A stretch of 64,000 bases of DNA from a bacterium (GTDB lineage: Bacteria > Patescibacteriota > Minisyncoccia > Phycocordibacterales > UBA918), in the NCBI GenBank assembly GCA_002710785.1, contig PAMC01000018.1:19825-83824 (forward strand). Direction: 5' to 3'. Made by a program: the position numbers and the translations under genes. The notes below the pieces were generated by a model. It saw only the letters and a list, made by a program, of their open reading frames with translations, was not told where the DNA came from and did no database searches. The stretch's first letter is position 1, and the number at the start of each line of letters is the position of its first letter. Of this stretch, positions 6,993 through 15,959 are shown in pieces.

Positions 6993-8276
6993 ATGGCAGC
7001 CTTTAAAGGAGACTCGATCTTTTGGATTGAAACGCACAAGATTGTGGCCAACCCGTACCAGCCGCGGCGGGAGTTTGATGAGCAAAAACTCAAAGAGCTC
7101 TCAGAGTCGATTCGCATGTACGGCGTGTTGCAGCCGCTGACGGTGAGTCGCAAAGAAGTGACAGCTGAAGACGGCGCGTTTAAAACCGAGTACGAACTGA
7201 TTGCCGGCGAGCGACGTCTGCGCGCGAGTAAGCTCGCGGGCCTCGAGCAGGTGCCGGTTATTATTCGCGAAGGGGAGGATAGTGAGCAAGAGAAACTCGA
7301 GCTCGCGATTATCGAAAACCTGCAACGCGAGGATCTTAACGCAGTTGACCGGGCGCTGGCGTTTAAGCAACTAGCTGATGTGTTTGAGCTCTCGCACAGC
7401 CAGGTCGCCAAGAAGGTGGGCCGCAGTCGGGAGTACGTCTCGAACTCCATTCGTCTCCTTAACCTACCCGACTACATGCTCGAGTCGGTGAAGACCGCCG
7501 ACATCAGCGAAGGGCACGCGCGCACGCTCTTGATGCTCAATGACCGACCAGAAGAACAAGACACACTGTACCGAGAGATTCTGCTTAAGAAACTGACTGT
7601 ACGTGAGGTTGAGCGCATTGCGCGCAAGATCGCAACCGACAAGGTCCGCAAGCAGCAGTGGAAGGGCACTGACCCGGAGCTCATCGAGAAAGAGAAGCAA
7701 TTTACCGAGACGCTTGGCACTCGCGTGCAGCTCACGCGCACCGACTACGGTGGCAAGATTACCATCGACTACTTCTCAGACGAGGACCTCGACGTACTGC
7801 TCGAGACCTTGGCGGCACAAAAAGCGGGCCGCAGCGCACCAGCTGTATCGGCGGTGACCAGCGCTGCGACTGCGGTAGAAACCCAACCAACCGACGAGCC
7901 GCTGGAGCAGCTCACTGAGAGCACTCCGCTCGAACCAATTGCAGCCGATGTAACGAGTGTGCCTGAGCAAGCTACTCCAGAGCCTAAACCTAACGCCACC
8001 GAACCAACTACGGAACTCGCCTCACCAGTGGAGCCAGCAGCAGGTGGCTCGTCGCTGCGCAGCAAACTCGCGAGTTTATTTAGTGATGTGCCAGCCGCCT
8101 CACAAGCCCCGACTGTCGCTCCCGAAGTGCCCGCCCCTGAACCTGATCCGCAACCAGAACCAGCTCCAGCGCCCGAGGCTAGAGATGCCGTAGCGCCTGC
8201 AGCAACGGCTAGCGAGGAGGCTAAAACAACCGACGAAGATGATGACCTTTACGGAGTAAAAAACTTTAGTGTATAG
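6993..8276 (+). CDS. parB: Chromosome partition protein ParB
   Basis: A 427-residue ParB/Spo0J family protein. The N-terminal domain has N-P-Y-Q-P-R near residue 20 and the nucleotide-binding arginine patch G-E-R-R-L-R-A at 72-78. E-N-L-Q-R-E-D-L-N-A-V-D and a helix-turn-helix (L-S-H-S-Q-V-A-K-K-V-G-R-S-R-E-Y-V-S-N) for parS binding follow. After about residue 270 comes a long Pro/Ala/Glu-rich linker of roughly 150 residues ending in an acidic D-E-D-D-D-L-Y-G-V-K-N tail, making it longer than usual (about 280-300). No parA is visible and no perfect parS was found in the window. Confidence 0.93.
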   Translation: MAAFKGDSIFWIETHKIVANPYQPRREFDEQKLKELSESIRMYGVLQPLTVSRKEVTAEDGAFKTEYELIAGERRLRASKLAGLEQVPVIIREGEDSEQEKLELAIIENLQREDLNAVDRALAFKQLADVFELSHSQVAKKVGRSREYVSNSIRLLNLPDYMLESVKTADISEGHARTLLMLNDRPEEQDTLYREILLKKLTVREVERIARKIATDKVRKQQWKGTDPELIEKEKQFTETLGTRVQLTRTDYGGKITIDYFSDEDLDVLLETLAAQKAGRSAPAVSAVTSAATAVETQPTDEPLEQLTESTPLEPIAADVTSVPEQATPEPKPNATEPTTELASPVEPAAGGSSLRSKLASLFSDVPAASQAPTVAPEVPAPEPDPQPEPAPAPEARDAVAPAATASEEAKTTDEDDDLYGVKNFSV

Positions 8277-8278
8277 CG

Positions 8279-9817
8279 CTACGCCTCGGCTGCTCGCTCA
8301 AGCGCACTACGAATGCGTCGCTTAGCGAGCGAAGTTTTAGCGCCATCGAGCCACTTCTGTGTTGGTTTGGCTCCTTTGCGGGTCTCAATTTCTACAATAT
8401 CACCGTTATGCAGTTCGCTATCGAGACTTACCAATTTTTGGTTTACCTTGGCACCTGACATTTTGTCGCCAATCTCGGAGTGAATCGCGTAAGCAAAATC
8501 GATCGGAGAGGCACCGCGGGGCAGGTCGACTACGTCGCCGTTGGGGGTAAAGACAAAGATCCGGTCGTGGAAGAAGTCGGTCCGCATATCGTCGACAAAC
8601 TCTTGGCTGGAGCTCTTTTCGTGTGTATACATCTCGCCAATCTGGCTAATCCAGGCCGGAATCTTTTCGCGGTGTGGGGTATCTTTAGAAATTTCTGTCT
8701 CTTGGCGCTTTTGCTCACGCCAGATAAACGGCCGAAAGAGCGACGGCGCCATTTTGCTAAACCACGAACCACCAGCCAGGTCGGTGTCCTTAGATTTGTA
8801 GATGAGGTGTGAGGCTACACCGTACTCAGCTTCGTGGTGCATGGTCTGGGTACGAATTTGGACCTCGAGAATATTCTCCGCCGGCGTGGTGACAGTGGTG
8901 TGGATCGACTGGTAGCCGTTGGGCTTCGGGAAGGCAATGTAGTCTTTCATGCGGCCCGGCAGTGGTCGCCAAATTTTGTGAATGATACCCAATGCGCGGT
9001 AACACTCCTCAACGTTAGGTACCACAACGCGCAGCGCTAAGAGGTCGTAGATAAGATCAAGGTTCCACTCTTTACGCTTGAGCTTGTGGTAGAGGCTGTA
9101 CATCCCCTTAACGCGGTATGATGTTTGAAAATCGCGTAGACCAGCGTCAGCGAGCTCTTTCTGAAGACTCTTTCGCTCTTTCTCCAAGACCTCGTCAGCT
9201 TTGCCGACCACCCGCCTGATGGTCTCTTGTACGCGCTCGTACTCCTCGGGGTAGACGTAGGGGAAGGCAAGGTCCTCGAGCTCTTTGCGAATACGGCCCA
9301 TACCGAGCCGGTGCGCGACTGGCACGTAAATTTCGAGTGTCTCGCGCGCAATACGCAGCTGCTTTTCTTCAGACACGTACTGGAGCGTCTGCATGTTGTG
9401 CAAACGGTCCACTAATTTAATGATGAGCACGCGAATGTCTTGGCTGGTCGCAACAAACAGCTTGCGCAGCGACTCGTTGTGACGGTCGGTACCGTAGTAG
9501 CGCACTGAGGAGAGCTTGGTGACGCCCTCAACCAAAAAGAGAATTTCGTCGCCAAACTCCTCGCGGATCTGCTCGTCCGTTACCTCGGTATCTTCGATGG
9601 TGTCGTGCAGGAGGCCAGCGGTAATGGTGCGCGGACCCATTCCCATATCAGCCAAGCGCAGCGCAACTGAGGCAACATGGCTCATGTACGGGTCACCCGA
9701 GTAGCGCTTGTGCCCCTCATGCGCGCGCTCAGCCATCTGGTAGGCCTTCTCGATAATCTTTTTGTCAGCCTCGGTTGGGTTGTTGAGGTGACCGATGATT
9801 TCGGTTGCGGTAACCAT
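8279..9817 (-). CDS. rel: RelA/SpoT-type (p)ppGpp synthetase/hydrolase, short form
   Basis: A 512-residue stringent-response enzyme. An HD hydrolase domain has L-L-H-D-T-I-E-D-T near residue 69 and K-L-V-D-R-L-H-N-M. The synthetase domain has G-R-M-K-D-Y-I-A, P-N-G-Y-Q-S-I-H-T-T and E-V-Q-I-R-T. A TGS domain (F-V-F-T-P-N-G-D) follows near residue 420. Both catalytic centres look intact, but the protein stops after TGS and lacks the helical, zinc-finger and ACT regions of full Rel (about 700+ residues). ATG 9817 is chosen over an upstream TTG at 9838. It converges with parB with a 2-nt gap. Confidence 0.93.
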   Translation of the reverse strand: MVTATEIIGHLNNPTEADKKIIEKAYQMAERAHEGHKRYSGDPYMSHVASVALRLADMGMGPRTITAGLLHDTIEDTEVTDEQIREEFGDEILFLVEGVTKLSSVRYYGTDRHNESLRKLFVATSQDIRVLIIKLVDRLHNMQTLQYVSEEKQLRIARETLEIYVPVAHRLGMGRIRKELEDLAFPYVYPEEYERVQETIRRVVGKADEVLEKERKSLQKELADAGLRDFQTSYRVKGMYSLYHKLKRKEWNLDLIYDLLALRVVVPNVEECYRALGIIHKIWRPLPGRMKDYIAFPKPNGYQSIHTTVTTPAENILEVQIRTQTMHHEAEYGVASHLIYKSKDTDLAGGSWFSKMAPSLFRPFIWREQKRQETEISKDTPHREKIPAWISQIGEMYTHEKSSSQEFVDDMRTDFFHDRIFVFTPNGDVVDLPRGASPIDFAYAIHSEIGDKMSGAKVNQKLVSLDSELHNGDIVEIETRKGAKPTQKWLDGAKTSLAKRRIRSALERAAEA

Positions 9818-9859
9818 AAATGCATTATGGTACTGCAAATGCAGTTTGGCAAGCCCGAG

Positions 9860-12232
9860 CTACTGCTTCAACCACTCGACCGCATCTTCCACGGTGAATT
9901 TATCGATATCTAAATCGTCAGGCAAGTTAATTCGCTTAAAGCCCTTGCGCAGGTAGCGACCCGACTTACTCCCGTACACATTGATGAGTTTGCGGGTTTT
10001 TGGGTGAATACCCACTTCTTTAACCAGCTTCTCACCCTTTCGCAGCTGCTTTGGCTCGCTGAGAATTTCCATCGCGCGCTCAAAGGTGATGGAGTACGGA
10101 TCGTCCTCTCCCTTAAGTGAGCGGAAGTCGCCGGCATGCCCGATGTACGGTCCGTACTGGCCGGTGTTAGCAATGACGGGCTCGCCGGTCTTAGGGTGTT
10201 CGCCGAGCTCACGGGGCAGCAACAAGAGCTTAACCGCCAGCTCGATCGTGACGTCCTCAGGCGATACATCTTTGGGTAGTCCGGCACGACGTGGCTTCTC
10301 GGCTTTTTCCTTACTACCTTTCTTGCCTTTCTCTGGCGTGGCACCAAGCTGCACGTATGGTCCGTAGCGGCCGTTTAAGACAAAAATCGGCTGCCCGGTC
10401 TCAGGATGGTTTCCGATTGGCTCGTCGTCTTTGATCTCGCTACCGTCAACGAGGCGAGCGCCATCGCAGTCGGGGAATCGCTCACACGAGAGGAAGGTGC
10501 CGTTCTTGCCAAGCTTGCGCACCATGGCAGCGCCACACTCTGGGCACGGAAATTCCTTCGGGCCGGGGCCAAGGTTGGTGAGTTTCTCGATGTCCTCCTT
10601 GGCAGCGACCGCTTTGTGGAAAGGTTTGTAGAAGTCGCTGAGCGTCTTCTGGTATTTGCGCTCACCGGTGGCGATATCGTCGAGCTGATCTTCCATCTCA
10701 CTGGTAAAATCGTCGTCGATGTAGTCGGCAAAGTGCTCTTCGAGGAAGCTCGACACAACGTCGCCGGTGTCGGTTGGAATGAGCGTACGCCCGTCTTTCT
10801 CGACGTAGCCACGGTCGATGATGGTCTTCATGATCGAGGCATACGTTGATGGGCGGCCAATACCACGCTTCTCGAGCTCTTTAATGAGACCAGCTTCCGT
10901 GTAGCGATTGGGCGGCTGCGTTTCTTTAGCTTCAATGTCGACATCAGAAACTGCCAGCGCCTCACCTGCTGTCACCTTCGGTACTTCCGTGTCCTCACCG
11001 CGCGCAGCTGGGTCCACCTTAAGCCAGCCATCAAATACCACGCGCGAGCCGTTCACCGCAAAGTCAGGAATCGACTCTGTTGCTCCCGTAACGTTCGCGA
11101 GTACTTTCGTGCGCTCTAGTTTAGCGTCGGTCATCTGCGAGGCAACGGCCCGGGCCCAGATAAGCTCGTAGAGTGCTTTTTGGTCAGCTGTGGCACCGGC
11201 TTGCTGCTTGGCAAAGTTGGTCGGCCGAATTGCCTCGTGCGCTTCCTGCGCTGCTTTGCTTTTGGTGCTGTACGTACGTGGGGCGACGTACTCCTTGCCG
11301 TACTCATTGTGCACGAGAGCAATAATTTGCTTCTGCGCGATATCACTCATGTTAGTGCTGTCGGTACGCATGTAGGTGATGTGCCCAGCCTCGTACAGTT
11401 TCTGTGCCGCGCCCATGGTACGGCTTGGGGTAAAACCAAGACGGGTTGAGGCTGTTTGCTGCATGGTTGAGGTGGTAAACGGTGCACGAGGACTACGCTT
11501 AGCCTCACTCTCCTTAACCCCAACAATCTGCCAGTCGTGTGACTCACCGACTGCTTTAATACGCTCGGCCTCTTTGGCTTCACCAGGCTCTTCAACACAA
11601 GTGAACGGTACGGCCTTTTTGTCGATCGTGCAGTTGGCTGTGAGTACGAAGTAGTCATCTGGTTTAAAGGCACGGATTTCTCGCTCGCGCTCCATCACAA
11701 TGCGCAGTGCTGGCGACTGCACGCGCCCGGCTGAGAGCCCGTAGCGAACCTTCTTCCAAATCAGCCCAGAGAGATCGTATCCGACCAAACGGTCGAGGAC
11801 GCGACGGGCCTCTTGAGCCTCTCGCAAGTGGGTATCAATTTTGCGGGGGTGCTTAATCGCCTCGGTCACCGCTGGTTCGGTAATTTCGTGAAAGACCACG
11901 CGTTTGAGGTTTTTGTTGGTGTCTTTTAGTAGCTCAGCGACGTGCCAGGCGATGGCCTCACCCTCGCGGTCGGGGTCAGAGGCCAGCAGGACCTCGTCGA
12001 CTTTTTTGGCTGCTTTCTGTAGCTCTTCAATCACTTTTTCTTTGCCGGGCGAGATGATGTAGCGCGGCACGAACCCGCCATCGATATCGACCGCGTCCTT
12101 ATTGCTCTTGGGGAGGTCGCGTACGTGCCCAATCGAGGACTTTACGGTGTATCCATCACCCAAATATTTTTCGATAGTCTTGGCTTTGGCAGGTGACTCA
12201 ACGATCACCAACGTGCCTTTTTTGCTATTCAT
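9860..12232 (-). CDS. topA: DNA topoisomerase I
   Basis: A 790-residue type IA topoisomerase that relaxes negative supercoils. The Toprim domain begins V-I-V-E-S-P-A-K-A-K-T at residues 9-19 with acidic S-D-P-D-R-E-G-E near 85-92. The active-site tyrosine lies in H-I-T-Y-M-R-T-D-S (Tyr287). A four-cysteine zinc finger (C-P-E-C-G ... C-E-R-F-P-D-C) follows the core, then tandem topo-C repeats containing N-G-R-Y-G-P-Y and N-T-G-Q-Y-G-P-Y. The start is placed at ATG 12232, where the conserved N-terminus begins; the upstream extension of the frame is AT-rich and unrelated. Confidence 0.96.
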   Translation of the reverse strand: MNSKKGTLVIVESPAKAKTIEKYLGDGYTVKSSIGHVRDLPKSNKDAVDIDGGFVPRYIISPGKEKVIEELQKAAKKVDEVLLASDPDREGEAIAWHVAELLKDTNKNLKRVVFHEITEPAVTEAIKHPRKIDTHLREAQEARRVLDRLVGYDLSGLIWKKVRYGLSAGRVQSPALRIVMEREREIRAFKPDDYFVLTANCTIDKKAVPFTCVEEPGEAKEAERIKAVGESHDWQIVGVKESEAKRSPRAPFTTSTMQQTASTRLGFTPSRTMGAAQKLYEAGHITYMRTDSTNMSDIAQKQIIALVHNEYGKEYVAPRTYSTKSKAAQEAHEAIRPTNFAKQQAGATADQKALYELIWARAVASQMTDAKLERTKVLANVTGATESIPDFAVNGSRVVFDGWLKVDPAARGEDTEVPKVTAGEALAVSDVDIEAKETQPPNRYTEAGLIKELEKRGIGRPSTYASIMKTIIDRGYVEKDGRTLIPTDTGDVVSSFLEEHFADYIDDDFTSEMEDQLDDIATGERKYQKTLSDFYKPFHKAVAAKEDIEKLTNLGPGPKEFPCPECGAAMVRKLGKNGTFLSCERFPDCDGARLVDGSEIKDDEPIGNHPETGQPIFVLNGRYGPYVQLGATPEKGKKGSKEKAEKPRRAGLPKDVSPEDVTIELAVKLLLLPRELGEHPKTGEPVIANTGQYGPYIGHAGDFRSLKGEDDPYSITFERAMEILSEPKQLRKGEKLVKEVGIHPKTRKLINVYGSKSGRYLRKGFKRINLPDDLDIDKFTVEDAVEWLKQ

Positions 12233-12540
12233 CCCGCTAGAGATTAGAAAGTTAGACTCTGCTTGAAATAAATATTTCCCAAACAGGTATATCAAACAGC
12301 TAATAATTTGAACCCGTACTGAAACCAAAGGTTTTGATCTCTAACGGTACTCATGTCCGCTAACAAATACTACCGATACATATATATGTCAAACCCAACC
12401 CTTACTTTTGTGAAGTGGAACGTTACTGTTTTATGTGTACTCATCAAAGAATCTATCAACCTTCTACCCACTATTTTATTAGACAAATCTTTTCCACAGG
12501 CTACATCACAAAAGTAAGAGTGGGTTCAAACCATAACCAC
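12233..12540. other. AT-rich topA-dprA intergenic region
   Basis: About 308 bp of clearly AT-richer DNA than its surroundings, upstream of topA and downstream of dprA on the minus strand. It contains a long inverted repeat (12391-12413 with 12506-12526), a TATATATG run near 12381, and TTTTCCACA at 12490-12498, one base from a DnaA box. One near-box is not enough to call an origin. The topA promoter is expected here. Confidence 0.45.
12391..12526. repeat. Inverted repeat, about 21 bp arms
   Basis: AAACCCAACCCTTACTTTTGTGA (split as AAACCCAACCC and TTACTTTTGTGA, 12391-12413) matches in reverse the segment TCACAAAAGTAAGAGTGGGTT (12506-12526) with a small mismatch or indel. The spacer is about 92 bp. 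This could be the terminal repeats of a miniature element or paired regulatory sites. Confidence 0.6.
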
Positions 12541-13407
12541 TCACAACCGCCGATAGACGCCGTCAGTTTCGGCTACGTGGCCAGTAAGCTCAAGCTCCAT
12601 CAAGAGTACGTTTGCCTGTTCAGTCGGCAGGCTACTGCGGCGGATGAGCTCATCTTTTTCGAGTGGCTCGCTGAGTAAACTAAGTAGCGCTTGGGCGGCG
12701 GGCGCGACAGCGCCCGCCGCCGGATCTGCTGCCAGGTGCGCAGCCGGCGTGGGTGTCAGGCGCAGCGCATCAATAACATCATTTGCTTCGGTCAAGGGTG
12801 CTGCGCCGAGCTTGAGAAACTGGTTCGTCCCGCGGCTCATGGGCGAAAAGATGTCACCGGGTACGACAAACAACTCGCGGTTGTAGTCGGTTGCCATTCG
12901 CGCCGTAATCAGCGAGCCAGACTGCTCAGCTGCTTCGATAATGATGGTGGCGTCACACAGCCCACAGACAATCCGGTTGCGCTGCGGGAAGGTCCAGCGT
13001 GCGACGCGTTGAGTAGCTGGAAACTCAGACAGGAGCGCACCACCCGCTTCGAGTATGCGGTAGGCCAAGCGTTTATGTCGGGCGGGGTAGAGGACACTGT
13101 CGTCTAAGCCGCCACCCGGCACCGCTAGAGTGTAGAGCTGGTGGCGTAGCGCTGCTTCGTGCGCGAGCCCGTCGATACCAATCGCAAGCCCCGAGACAAT
13201 ACCAACCTGGTAGCCAGCCAGGCCGGCAATAATGTGCTCGACGACGGCCTTGCCGTAGCTGGTGTACTGCCGCGAGCCAACGACCGCGATGAGCGGCACG
13301 TCGGTGGGTGGCAGGGTGCCACGGTAGTTAAGCTCTTTTGGCGGTTGCGGAATTTCTTTGAGCAGCGCCGGGACAGTGTTTAAGGTCTCTATCGGATACG
13401 TCTCCAT
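12541..13407 (-). CDS. dprA: DNA-processing protein DprA
   Basis: A 288-residue DprA, which loads RecA on incoming ssDNA during natural transformation. The Rossmann-like core shows A-V-V-G-S-R near residue 43, S-G-L-A-I-G-I-D-G-L-A-H, V-P-G-G-G-L-D, L-L-S-E-F-P and F-P-Q-R-N-R-I. The roughly 60 C-terminal residues form the winged-helix domain often found in DprA (L-L-S-L-L-S-E-P-L-E-K-D-E-L). The N-terminal SAM-like domain is shortened. DprA is widely kept in CPR genomes and fits DNA uptake. It is transcribed leftward, with its promoter shared with or near that of divergent serS. Confidence 0.94.
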   Translation of the reverse strand: METYPIETLNTVPALLKEIPQPPKELNYRGTLPPTDVPLIAVVGSRQYTSYGKAVVEHIIAGLAGYQVGIVSGLAIGIDGLAHEAALRHQLYTLAVPGGGLDDSVLYPARHKRLAYRILEAGGALLSEFPATQRVARWTFPQRNRIVCGLCDATIIIEAAEQSGSLITARMATDYNRELFVVPGDIFSPMSRGTNQFLKLGAAPLTEANDVIDALRLTPTPAAHLAADPAAGAVAPAAQALLSLLSEPLEKDELIRRSSLPTEQANVLLMELELTGHVAETDGVYRRL

Positions 13408-13454
13408 ACACTAAATAGTAGCGCAGATCATCTTTGTTTTAGAGGTGGATGCGG

Positions 13455-13472
13455 TATAATCGAGCCACTATG
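13455..13472 (+). promoter_or_regulatory. serS -10 box next to the start codon
   Basis: A perfect TATAAT (13455-13460, preceded by GCGG) lies only 9 nt before ATG 13470. Transcription would start at or just before the start codon, giving a leaderless or near-leaderless mRNA. No Shine-Dalgarno fits in the gap. Confidence 0.7.
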
Positions 13473-14741
13473 TTGGATATTAAGTTTATTCGGGAAAACC
13501 TCGAGCTAGTGGAAATGGCCGCTGCTAAGAAGCATATAGCGGTGGACCTCAAACGGCTTATTAAGCTCGATGATGAGCGGCGTGAGATTACGCAGCGTCT
13601 GGAAGAGAAGCGTGCGGAGCAGAACAAAGTCTCAGAGCAAATTCCGAGCGCGAGCGCAGAAGAGAAGCAGTCGCTCATTGCGAGCATGCAAGAGGTAAAG
13701 ACGGCCGTACAGGCCGACGAGGAGGCGCTCAGGCCAGTTATGGAAGAGTGGCGCACGCTCATGTTGCAGGTGCCACAAATTCCCGATATGACGGTCCCGG
13801 AGGGTGAGAGCGACGAGGATAATGAGGAGGTGCGCACCTGGGGTGAGCAAACGACTTTCGACTTCGAGCCCAAAGATCACATCGAGCTCATGACCGCACT
13901 TAAGATGGTTGACTTCGAGCGCGGTACCAAAGTGCACGGCTTTCGGGGTTACTACCTCTTGGGCGACGGTGCTCGTCTCACCTGGGCTATCTGGAACTAC
14001 GCCAACCAGTTTTTTATGGAGAAAGGATTTACTCCGATGATTCCACCGACCATCGTCCGCAAAGAGAACTTCTACGGCACCGGCCACTTGCCAAACGAAG
14101 CAGAAGACCTCTACGAAACCCAAGACGGCGACAGCTTAACCGGCACGAGCGAGGTCTCTGCCATGGGGTACTACCGAGACGAGATACTCGACAAAGCCCA
14201 GCTGCCAACGACGTTTCTAGCATTCTCTCCATGTTACCGGCGCGAGGCGGGGAGTCATGGTAAAGACACAAAAGGTCTCATCCGCGTACATGAGTTTTAC
14301 AAGCTCGAGCAGGTGGTACTCTGCGAAGCCTCACACGAAGAGAGTGTGCGCTGGCACGAGCAGATTACCGCTAACTCAGAAGAGTTTATGCAGTCGCTTG
14401 GTATTCCGTACCACGTTGTCGTTAATTGTGGTGGCGACTTAGGGCAAGGACAGGTCAAGAAATACGACATCGAAGCCTGGGTCCCGAAGGAAGGTAAGTA
14501 TCGTGAGACCCATTCATCTTCGTACTTCCACGATTTTCAAACCCGACGCTTTAACATCCGCTACAAAGACGAAGATGGTACTGTGCGCTACGCTCACTCG
14601 CTCAACAACACCGCCATCGCAGCACCGCGCATCCTCGTTTCTTTGCTAGAAAACTTCCAGCAAGCCGACGGAAGCATCGCCATTCCCGCACCGTTAGTAC
14701 CGTTTTTCGGGAAAGATCGGATCGAGCTGCCGACTCGCTGA
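13470..14741 (+). CDS. serS: Seryl-tRNA synthetase
   Basis: A 423-residue class II synthetase charging tRNA-Ser. The N-terminal part (about residues 1-105) is the long antiparallel coiled-coil arm that grips the tRNA variable arm. The catalytic core holds motif 2 (F-S-P-C-Y-R-R-E-A-G then G-L-I-R-V-H-E-F) and motif 3 (H-S-L-N-N-T-A-I-A-A-P-R-I-L). T-G-T-S-E-V-S is the serine pocket loop. ATG 13470 is chosen because the family N-terminus M-L-D-I-K-F-I-R-E-N starts there. ftsQ follows 19 nt downstream. Confidence 0.97.
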   Translation: MLDIKFIRENLELVEMAAAKKHIAVDLKRLIKLDDERREITQRLEEKRAEQNKVSEQIPSASAEEKQSLIASMQEVKTAVQADEEALRPVMEEWRTLMLQVPQIPDMTVPEGESDEDNEEVRTWGEQTTFDFEPKDHIELMTALKMVDFERGTKVHGFRGYYLLGDGARLTWAIWNYANQFFMEKGFTPMIPPTIVRKENFYGTGHLPNEAEDLYETQDGDSLTGTSEVSAMGYYRDEILDKAQLPTTFLAFSPCYRREAGSHGKDTKGLIRVHEFYKLEQVVLCEASHEESVRWHEQITANSEEFMQSLGIPYHVVVNCGGDLGQGQVKKYDIEAWVPKEGKYRETHSSSYFHDFQTRRFNIRYKDEDGTVRYAHSLNNTAIAAPRILVSLLENFQQADGSIAIPAPLVPFFGKDRIELPTR

Positions 14742-14760
14742 CGTGCTACCATAGGCCCGT

Positions 14761-15627
14761 ATGAGCAGATGGGCCAAAACCAAACGAACACAGCGTACCA
14801 GCGACCCAGCCAAGCGTATGATCGTGCGGCAGGTCATCATCGGTGTCTTGCTGCTGGCACTTTTAGCACTCGCTGTAACTGGTGTGTGGCATCTAACCCG
14901 CGCGCCTGCGCTCACGATAAGCGAGGTCACCGCCGCAGGCGGCCTCACTATAGCTCCAGCTACGGTGGTTGAGACTGTCGAAGCGGAGCTGGTTGGTACC
15001 TACTACCGCCTGATCCCCAAGCGCTTTAGCTACCTCTACCCCAAAGGTCGTATGCTCGAGCGCCTAGAGCAGATTCCGCGCATTAAAGATTTTGCTATCA
15101 AGCGCACGGAGCGCACGAAGCTCCACATTACGTTTACCGAGTACGAACCGTACGCACTGTGGTGTGATGGTGAGGAACGCAACTGCGTATTTATAGACGA
15201 CACCGGCTACGGATTTGCAGACGCCCCAGAGCTCTCGGGCGGAACGTTTATCCGCTACCAAAATGCGTCGCAGGCGCCGGCTGTTGGGCAGGCGGGTGTT
15301 CCTTCTACCGTCTTACTCACTGCGTCGAGTTTTGTCGATACTGCCAGTGCAGCGTTTGGCTTCCGTCCACAGACCGTTTGGTTTGACGATCGCGACGTTG
15401 TCTACCGACTCGGCGGCGGTGGCGAAATTCGCACCAGTCGCGCCGATACACTCGGCACCACCCTCGCCAATTTGGAAACCATTCTCGCCAGCGAGCAGTT
15501 TGCTCATCTAGCGCCAGGCAATTTTGAGTACATCGACCTCCGCTACGGCAACAAGGTGTTTGTGCAAGAAGCGGTACTAGAAGTGGCAACCAGCACCTCT
15601 AGTTCGACACAACCAGTAGGCGAGTGA
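14761..15627 (+). CDS. ftsQ: FtsQ-like cell-division protein
   Basis: A 288-residue single-pass membrane protein with a basic N-terminus (residues 1-22), one transmembrane helix (about 23-44) and a periplasm-side POTRA-like domain beginning L-T-I-S-E-V-T-A-A-G-G. R-L-E-Q-I-P-R-I-K-D-F-A-I-K-R and Y-E-P-Y-A-L-W-C follow, the pattern of FtsQ/DivIB, which links FtsB/FtsL in the divisome. The family call rests on this topology. Two cysteines (W-C-D-G-E-E-R-N-C) may form a disulfide. The tail is Ser/Thr-rich. A 40-bp palindrome follows the stop. Confidence 0.75.
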   Translation: MSRWAKTKRTQRTSDPAKRMIVRQVIIGVLLLALLALAVTGVWHLTRAPALTISEVTAAGGLTIAPATVVETVEAELVGTYYRLIPKRFSYLYPKGRMLERLEQIPRIKDFAIKRTERTKLHITFTEYEPYALWCDGEERNCVFIDDTGYGFADAPELSGGTFIRYQNASQAPAVGQAGVPSTVLLTASSFVDTASAAFGFRPQTVWFDDRDVVYRLGGGGEIRTSRADTLGTTLANLETILASEQFAHLAPGNFEYIDLRYGNKVFVQEAVLEVATSTSSSTQPVGE

Positions 15628-15629
15628 CG

Positions 15630-15669
15630 GCTCACAAAATACCTCAGTTAACTGAGGTATTTTGTGAGC
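15630..15669. repeat. Perfect 40-bp palindrome after ftsQ
   Basis: The two 20-nt halves, starting GCTCACAAAATACC and ending GGTATTTTGTGAGC, are exact reverse complements with zero loop (centre AGTTAACT). It begins 2 nt after the ftsQ stop. As RNA it forms a long hairpin, though without a T-run on the plus strand it is not a standard terminator. Confidence 0.85.
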
Positions 15670-15672
15670 AAC

Positions 15673-15699
15673 AAAAAAGCCGCGGTCAGAAACCGCAGC
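15673..15699 (-). terminator. Intrinsic terminator, minus strand
   Basis: On the minus strand GCTGCGGT pairs with ACCGCGGC (one mismatch) around TTCTG and is followed by six T. It terminates leftward transcription from the degraded ORF at 15711-15912. Confidence 0.75.
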
Positions 15700-15710
15700 A
15701 TCCAAGTGAC

Positions 15711-15912
15711 TTACCCCTCCGCGCTCTTTTTTCGAACCCCTTCTAGATGTTGGACGATTTGAGTTGTTGCCCAAATCAGAGTGCCAAACAGAGCAAGTGG
15801 AAAGGACAAAGAAGCTTTCGGATTCGAGCTGCTTACTCGTCCATTCAGGGAATACCTTGTAGAAAAAAGGAATCGTCACAAATCCAGTCAGGTATAGCCA
15901 AAGGTGTGACAT
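15711..15912 (-). pseudogene. Small two-helix membrane protein, frameshifted
   Basis: From ATG 15912 the minus-strand frame reads M-S-H-L-W-L-Y-L-T-G-F-V-T-I-P-F-F-Y, a membrane-like start. A +1 shift near the middle gives S-F-P-L-A-L-F-G-T-L-I-W-A-T-T-Q-I-V-Q-H, a second hydrophobic helix ending in a basic tail and TAA at 15711-15713, directly before a terminator. Unshifted, the frame runs through the terminator and palindrome. I infer a decayed gene or a sequencing error; a programmed shift is less likely. Confidence 0.4.
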
Positions 15913-15959
15913 TGCTGAGCCCTTGCATTGTTGTGTCTGGTTTGTACAATGCCACGACT

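Noticed and set aside
12233..12540. Chromosomal origin
   Set aside because: Only one near DnaA box and no dnaA/dnaN neighbourhood; kept only as a finding to check.
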